Assembly (NCBI GenBank): GCA_947683425.1
Contig: CANTUQ010000158.1
Location: 1,302,001 to 1,366,000, forward strand
Direction of reading: 5' to 3'
From: Excoecaria cochinchinensis
Taxonomy: Eukaryota > Streptophyta > Magnoliopsida > Malpighiales > Euphorbiaceae
DNA: 64,000 nt
Position 1 is the stretch's first letter, and the number at the start of each line of letters is the position of its first letter. A program made the translations under genes and the position numbers. This document shows, in pieces, positions 57,928 to 64,000 of this stretch. A model generated the notes under the pieces. It was not told where the DNA came from. It saw nothing but the letters and a program-made list of their open reading frames with translations, and did no database searches.

Positions 57928-57946
57928 TGGCGACTCCACTGGGGAC
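57928..57946 (+). promoter_or_regulatory. Primer binding site of element C
   Basis: TGGCGACTCCACTGGGGAC, one base after the LTR. Same as element A. Confidence 0.85.
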
Positions 57947-58708
57947 AACTGGTTCGAGACTTCAATTTGAAAATACCTTGATTAACTTTTACAATTAAGT
58001 TTTAGTTTATGAAATTCGCTTTATCTCAAAATTGCATATCATCTCATTAGAGCCTTAGATTAAGTTAGTTTGGTCCCTTTTCAAACACCGGTGTGTTCCT
58101 GAAGCACGACCCTATTTTCACTCAATTTAGGGAAGTGTTAAGGATAATTACCAGCCCAAGTCTCGTACCATTATAGTATATCAAATGGTGACCCGATCGG
58201 TTGTTATGCTCGTGATAAGCTAGACCCGTCGGCAGGGATCATGCTTGGGTAACCCAAAAATATCATCACCCCATGACTAAAGCTCATGAAATGGCAATAG
58301 ATACTTCCACTAGGTGAAATGTACCGTAATACTATGCTTGCTATATGGGCCATCATATATTGGACGAAATCAATTTAATTAAATGGTCTTCATCAAAGGC
58401 TTTCATGCCCCGGTGGGCCCATCCTAGTTAAATTGAATTGTTCAAATACATAGAGGCCAAACACCCATACGTATGTACATTAGATAGGAGCTGTTATGCT
58501 GCCGGTTTTTCACCGCGCACCATACGTGTCCATTGGGTTCCACGTTAATCCATGGATCAAGCCCACCTAGGAAAGAGACCGCACTACCACGCGTGTGGGA
58601 GATATAAGGTTGGAAGGATCTATCTGCTTGCATGTGTATGTCTATGTTGCATTAGCACAAGCATGCATTGCATTTTAATCATGCATCATCTTAACAATTT
58701 TTGCATTT
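57947..58708 (+). other. 5' leader of element C
   Basis: Non-coding, conserved with the leaders of A and B (GAAGCACGACCC, TGAGCTAGACC-like segments, CATGCTTGGGTA, CCTAGGAAAGAGAC). It ends with TTGCATTTCAGCC, a good splice acceptor shape, just before the gag frame. Confidence 0.65.
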
Positions 58709-60200
58709 CAGCCATCATAGATTCTCCTGGGTGGTCTAGAGGTCCCGACGGACGGTTAAGAAGGACGCCGCTTTTGGGGTTAACAGAGTTAGTGTCGGAT
58801 CAGAGTTCAGATTCAATCTCAAAAAATAGTGTGGGGTTTTCTTCCGAATCATCAACAGAAGTAAGCATGGCTAATCCATCAAATGAGTCTGATGCAACCC
58901 GGGCAATAATCACTGAGGAGGTAGGAAAGAGAATGGAGGAATTTGAAGCCCGAATGATTGCAATGATGGGCAATCTTGCTGCCACAATAGCTGGGCAGCA
59001 AGCTGCTGCTGCCCCTATTTGAGTACCAGCTGAACAAGAGGTTGTTATAGAAGAACATCCTGCTGCAGTTAACCAACCAGTGGTTGACGCACCTATTGTT
59101 GAGCAAAGGGTACCTGCACCTATTGAGCGCAGAGAGGGCCCCAGGTCTGAAGCTGAGTTTGGGGGAGATGAGCTAGAGGAGCGTACAGTAGCTAAAGAGA
59201 AGTCGCCAAAAATGGATGAGGCAATGTGGAGGAAAATGGAAGAGAGATTTAAGGCCATGGCAAGGATGATGACCGTGGGAAAAGGAATGAACCTGGAAGA
59301 CCGAGAGCTGAATGGGGATGACCTGGTTCCCCAGAATTTTAAGATGCCGGACATTCCCAAATTTGATGGCACCTCTGACCCTGCCGCACACATCAAGCAA
59401 TACTCGCTGGTCATGAAGGGAACGACCTTAACAAGAAAGCAAAAGATAGAGTATTTCTGCTTGAGTCTCACAGGAGCTGCTATTGATTGGTACCATGGGC
59501 TTGAGAGGAGGTCCAAGGAGGATTAGGACTTGCTAACCGAAGAGTTCCTTAAGCAGTACGATTGCAGTACCCGGATCGAGGTCACTTTGAAAGATCTTGA
59601 GTTGCTACAACAGAAGGCTGGGGAGTCCTTCCACGAGTACCTTACTCGGTGGAGAAATCGGGTTATGGAGATGAAATGCAAACTGGACACTTCTGATCAG
59701 ATCCGGCTACTCATTCGAAACGCTAGCCCTTACTTGAGAGATGGACTGAAAATGAAGGGACTCAAGGATTGGGAGTCCTTGAAGGACATTGCCATAGAAG
59801 CAGAAGGAGAATATTTAGCCAAGAGGGCAAACAGCGAGTCCTATGCCAGGAAGGGATACAGCAATCAGGGGACAGCCAAGCCAGTAAGTTCAAGCAGCGG
59901 TAACAGAGGTGGGAAGACAGCTGAGGTGTCTGCAACAGGCGTAAGTCAGAGATATTTCTCGAACTTGGGTAGGCCTTTATCATGGGTGTTGAAAAGGCTA
60001 GTAAAAGAAGGAAAACTGCGACCCCTATCACCTAGGCCGGCCAAGACCCAGGGACAGCCAGGGCACAAGGAGAATGAGTACTGCGCATTTCACCAACATA
60101 CCGGCCATTTGACGGATGATTGTATAACGCTAAGGCATCGGGTCCAAGATCTAATTGACAACAAGCAGATCACCGATCCTGAGAAGAGAGAAAGCAAGAA
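58709..60200 (+). pseudogene. Gag polyprotein, element C
   Basis: The gag frame is recognisable from AIIDSPGWSRGPDGRLRRTP; ATA stands at the start codon used in A. TGA at 59,020 and TAG at 59,524 (Trp in A) interrupt it. The core spans about 59,345-59,800 (KFDGTSDPAAHIKQYSLVMK, LLTEEFLKQYDC, ESFHEYLTRWRNRVME), with an intact zinc knuckle CAFHQHTGHLTDDC near 60,082-60,123. The frame then runs into protease without a break. Confidence 0.88.
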
Positions 60201-62037
60201 GAAGTCCTGTTATAATACAGTACCACCTCCAGTCTTTATGATTGGATCGAGCCTATTAGAGTGGTACGTGATGCAAGATCTATATGGAAATGAGTATGTC
60301 GCTATTACTCGCCCTGCAGTGGATGGAGAAGGGGTTTCCGTGGCGACAATAGACTGTTGGTCCACTAGTGAGAGTGGAGATGATGAAGATGAGAAAAATG
60401 GAGAGTTTACGGATCCATGGGATTCAGAGGAAGAAGAAAGAGTAGAAGCAGTAACAAGAAGTGGGAGGGTCATTCCAGAAGTTGAGAAGCAGCAAGACCC
60501 AGCACAAACAATCGCAGAAAAGGAGCCGGAAGAAAATTCAATAGTGAAGCAACTAAAGAAGACCACAGCTCAGATATCTATTTGGGACCTCTTGAGACAG
60601 TCCCCCTCTCACCGACAGAAGTTAGTTGAAGCATTGAGTGTATCCACCGTAGCAACTACAATCTCTCCATCCGAGCTTTTAGACCTTGTTAAGGGGGGAT
60701 ACGGGGAGAAGTTGGTATTTTCTGATGCAGACCTACCAACAGAGGGTCGCAACCACAACCGACCTTTATACATCAAGGCACAGATCAATGGTAAACACAC
60801 CGCTTGCGTCATATTTGATGATGGGTCGTCAATAAATGTTTGCCCGTTGGTGGCACTTCAGGCCTTTGGGATGGATGAGAGTATGTTAAGCAAATTTGAC
60901 CTGACCATCACTGCCTACGACAATTCTAGGAGGCAAGCATTGGGAACTTTCAAAGCTGTTGTAAAGACGGGGTCCATTGGGACAGAAACGGATTTTGTGG
61001 TCTTGCCGGTTCCAGCAAACTTCTCAGCTCTGCTTGAAAGACCGTGGTTCCATAAGTTAGGGGGAGTGCCATCCACCTTACACCAGATAATTAAGGTACC
61101 TCATGAAGGAGAGGTAGTGACCATTAAAGCAGCAAGAGAGAACCAAGTGTCTGCCTTGGAGATCTCTAATCAGCCATTCAGTGGCTTTCATGTATCGGTG
61201 ATCGGAGAAGAGCAAAGCTTAGAAGGTAGCCCTCAAGTGGTGAACATGCTAAAGAAGATGCACTTCCTCCCAGGGGCTTGTTTGGGAAAAGAGTCACAAG
61301 GGCGGCAGGATGCTATCACTACACGTGGTCAGAAGAATAGAAAAGGGTTGGGTTATAAAGGAGAGTATAGTAAGAAGAAAGTGTCAAAGAAGATTCCCCA
61401 TATTTCAGAGAGCTTTGTGCCATCATCATCGATTTGTGCTTACATCGGAGAAGAAGAGCCGCAATGGGTGGACGAGAAGATCATCCCGGGATTTGAAATT
61501 TTCAACGATGTCTTTGATTGGGAGATCGGAGTTGTTAAAGTTGTAGAGAACTTTTGGGACGAGGAGATTATGACCCAATGCAGCATCTGGGACAGGGACG
61601 AGCCCGAAGAGATCGTCACTGATAAGATGTTAGCCACTAAGCTCAAAGGGAAGGAGAAGATAGTGGAACCAGAGCCAAAGATTGAAGATCTCAAGATTTT
61701 ACCAAATCAAGAAGCCAAAGCACAGTCGGCTGCAGCATCGGCATTGACTGAAGTGGATAGTCATTTAGATTCTCTTTTTATGCCAGAACTCTTTGAGCAC
61801 AATGTTAATGTTTCTAATTATGTTAATGAGATGAATAACTTTGCTTACTTGTGTGATGTTTCTGATGATTTCATTTCACATGATCATAAGCATGATGCAC
61901 TCATTTTTGATATTAATTCAACTGGCACAACTGCATTTAATCTCGGAACTTTAGAAAATCCAAAGGAAATTTTGCTAGCATCGGACATAACTCCTGAAGA
62001 GAGAATAAAATTTGAGAGAATATTAAAAAAAATATGA
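60201..62037 (+). pseudogene. Aspartic protease with G-patch-like motif and linker, element C
   Basis: Open throughout (part of an 835-codon frame from 59,530). It has an acidic stretch (SGDDEDEKNGEF), then the retropepsin: FDDGSSINVCP with DDG at 60,817-60,825, and LLERPWFHK where A has LLGRPW. The G-patch-like segment MLKKMHFLPGACLGKESQG (about 61,247-61,303) has Cys for one Gly. It ends with the AT-rich D/N/H linker. An extra A in an 8-A run (62,025-62,032) ends the frame just before RT. Confidence 0.82.
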
Positions 62038-63001
62038 AAAAGTCTTTGCCTGGACCTATGAGGATATGCCGAGAATAGATCGAGATGTGGCCGAACACGC
62101 CATCCCAACTTACCCAGAGTTTAAACCAGTCAAGCAAAAACTCCGGAGACTTAGGCCAGAATGGGCACAGAAAGTGAAAGAGGAGATCCACAAGCAGATT
62201 GAGGCTAAGTTCCTGATAGAGGTTCAATACCCAACATGGTTAGCTAACGTGGTTCCTGTAGCTAAGAAAGACGGTAAGGTTCGAGTATGCGTTGACTATC
62301 GAGACTTGAACAAAGCTTGCCCTAAGGATGATTTCCCGCTACCCCATATTGATGTGCTAGTGGATAGTGCTGCTACTTGTATGATGTACAGCTTTGTGGA
62401 TGGGTACGCAGGTTACAATCAAATCCTTAACAAGATAATGGATCGGATTAAGACAGCCTTCATCACCGAGTGGGGGACATACGCCTATCGAGTTATGCCT
62501 TTTGGGTTGAAAAATGCAGGAGCAACTTATCAGAGGATGGCCACCAAGGTTCTCAATGACTTAATCCATAAAGAAGTAGAGGTGTATGTCAACGACATGA
62601 TGATTAAGTCGGCTACTAGAGAAGGTCACTTTGAGGCTTTAGAAAAGTTCTTTCAAAGGATCAGTAAGTATGATCTGCGCCTCAACCCAAGAAATGCATT
62701 TTTGGAGTTACATCAGGAAAGTTGCTAGGCCATGTAGCAAGCCAGAGGGGAATTGAGGTAGATCCCGATAAAGTCAAAGCCATAAGAGAGATGCCGGCGC
62801 CCAAGAAGGAGAAGGACGTCAGAAGTTTCCTAGGAAAGCTTCAGTATATCAACCGGTTTATTGCCAAGCTAGCTTCAGTATGTGAGCCTATTTTCAAGCT
62901 TCTTAGGAAGAATCAGCCGAGAGTATGGAACGATGACTGTCAATTGGCCTTTGACACCATTAAGGAGTATTTGTTAAATCCTCCGGTGTTAAGACCACCA
63001 C
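62038..63001 (+). pseudogene. Reverse transcriptase and start of RNase H, element C
   Basis: RT from EKVFAWTYEDMP-type start (frame 62,066-62,728) through VRVCVDYRDLNKACP, FVDGYAGYNQI and TEWGTYAYRVMPFGLKNAGA. The active site reads YVND (62,585-62,596) instead of YVDD. A one-base deletion in a C run (about 62,686-62,688) shifts the frame; the continuation 62,722-63,001 (VDPDKVKAIREMP, SFLGKLQYINRFIAKL, LLNPPVLRPP) is cut by LTR E. Reverse transcription would not be possible from this copy. Confidence 0.9.
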
Positions 63002-64000
63002 TGTAACACCCCCTACGTCCCCGTTGGAAGGATGCGGGTGTGCTACCGACGCTCACTCACATACATGCACACATACGCTAAGCGAAAGCATACGTTCATG
63101 CAAAAACACGGGAAATTAAAAACTTATCTTGAGAAGCAAAACTGGACATACATTAACTCACACACACGCAGGCACTAAGCCACAACATATACACATGCAT
63201 ACATATGATCATTCAGCGAAAGCATAAAGCGGAGAAATAACTGAAACTTATTTACAATAAGATCCTTACATAATCAAAAGGCTACAAATTACAGAAATCA
63301 AAATACAGAAGCTGAACAGAATAACAAAACACTTCTAACTCCTATATGGCCGACCCTGCAGACGCGCGACTCGAACCGAACCAAACCTGCCACCTGCACG
63401 GGAAAAGAGCCCGTGCTAAGCGATAAACGCTTAGTGGGGAGAACACACAAGCAAGATGGACGGCCATTCACAATGGTCGCCAGAATAAATTACATACACA
63501 AATGGCATATACAAATAATCACAACAGATGGATAAATAAGCCTGCATAGGAAAGCCATGCATTCGGAAGTTCATATACACATACTTGTACATATTACCTG
63601 AGTGCTCGCCTCAATATCATATTCATCCGAATACTACACTCTTATATCATATTAAGCAAAGCCCCAAACAGACAAGGGATCACAATAGATACAAATATTC
63701 ATGTAAGAATACATATAGACTCTTATGCATATAGGCACCGGGGCATCAAGTGTCAGTACCCTACCGTGCACAATCACGAGAGATAATACACATATGACTA
63801 TCATGCCAAGTACTCATGCATTAACGGAAAACCCATTCACATACAATACAATTATCAAGCAATACGCACCCAACTATCGTGCCGAGAACGCTAGTTAACT
63901 AAACATACTTTTATCATGCCTTGAAATGTAAATACATGACCACACGCTGAAATCACTACAATAGGAAAACTAGAGAGAGGAGGCACGTAACATAACACAA
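63002..64000 (-). mobile_element. LTR E (Tekay-like), runs off the window
   Basis: Starts TGTAACACCCCCTACG, close to the ends of F, and is read on the minus strand according to its double hairpin (63,396-63,434). The remainder is AT-rich with ACATAC-type wording and no gene. The other end is outside the window. Confidence 0.75.
63396..63434 (-). other. Double hairpin in LTR E
   Basis: Stems GCACGGG (63,396-63,402) with CCCGTGC (63,410-63,416), and CTAAGCG (63,416-63,422) with CGCTTAG (63,428-63,434). On the minus strand it is followed by AGGT. It lies 395-432 nt from the LTR end. Confidence 0.8.

Larger units (their letters stand above)
55528..63001 (+). mobile_element. Tat-lineage Ty3 retrotransposon C, 3' part interrupted
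   Basis: 5' LTR 55,528-57,926, primer site 57,928-57,946, leader, gag, protease and RT on the plus strand, closely related to A in protein. It is interrupted at 63,001 in the region after RT by LTR E; the rest is outside the window. Stops at 59,020 and 59,524, frameshifts near 62,032 and 62,688, and an altered RT active site mark it as defective. It is inserted in the gag of D. Confidence 0.9.

Noticed and set aside
55528..63001. Integrated plant pararetrovirus (caulimovirus)
   Set aside because: Long LTRs, Arg-type primer site and the Ty3 gag-protease-RT order with close relation to A fit a retrotransposon; no movement protein.

Overview
This is 64 kb of plant nuclear DNA, probably gene-poor heterochromatin of a flowering plant. 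I see no ordinary host gene, tRNA, rRNA or CRISPR. Almost all of it is layered transposable elements: giant Ty3 retrotransposons of the Tat/Ogre type (tRNA-Arg-like primer site, two RNase H domains), smaller Ty3 elements of the Tekay/Del type (tRNA-iMet primer site TGGTATCAGAGC), one large CACTA DNA transposon and one small hAT-like element. The species cannot be named from this.

Layout. Element B (Tat, minus strand) runs from before base 1 to 37,645 and hosts three insertions: a solo LTR (1,422-4,751), a complete 17-kb Tat element A (6,064-23,137, target duplication CATAT) and a CACTA transposon (24,010 to about 33,685). B itself sits in older LTR-like DNA (37,646-42,540) that also holds a hAT-like insertion and two large tandem duplications. 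Next come another LTR (42,541 to about 45,470), an unclassified stretch, an LTR fragment G, a gag-only Tekay-like element F (47,939-53,314), and LTR D with a gag remnant. A third Tat element C (plus strand, 55,528-63,001) is inserted in D, and C is cut by LTR E, which runs off the window.

How the parts work together. In A the order on the minus strand is LTR, primer site, leader, gag, protease with a G-patch-like motif, reverse transcriptase, degenerate RNase H, second RNase H, integrase, then a 5.8-kb accessory region. That region holds an antisense DUF7745/plant-mobile-domain-like gene and a sense Athila-ORF1-like gene, which diverge from an internal two-way promoter built from the same short module as the LTR promoter. 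All coding regions carry stops or frameshifts, so these copies look dead, although F has two very similar LTRs and looks young.

Most notable signals: (1) an 11-nt copy of the primer binding site inside U5 of all three Tat elements, matching each element's own primer site; (2) a tandem double hairpin with compensating changes in six Tekay-like LTRs at a constant distance from the LTR end; (3) a promoter module shared by the LTR and the internal divergent genes of A; (4) a gag-only element; (5) the accessory gene pair in A.
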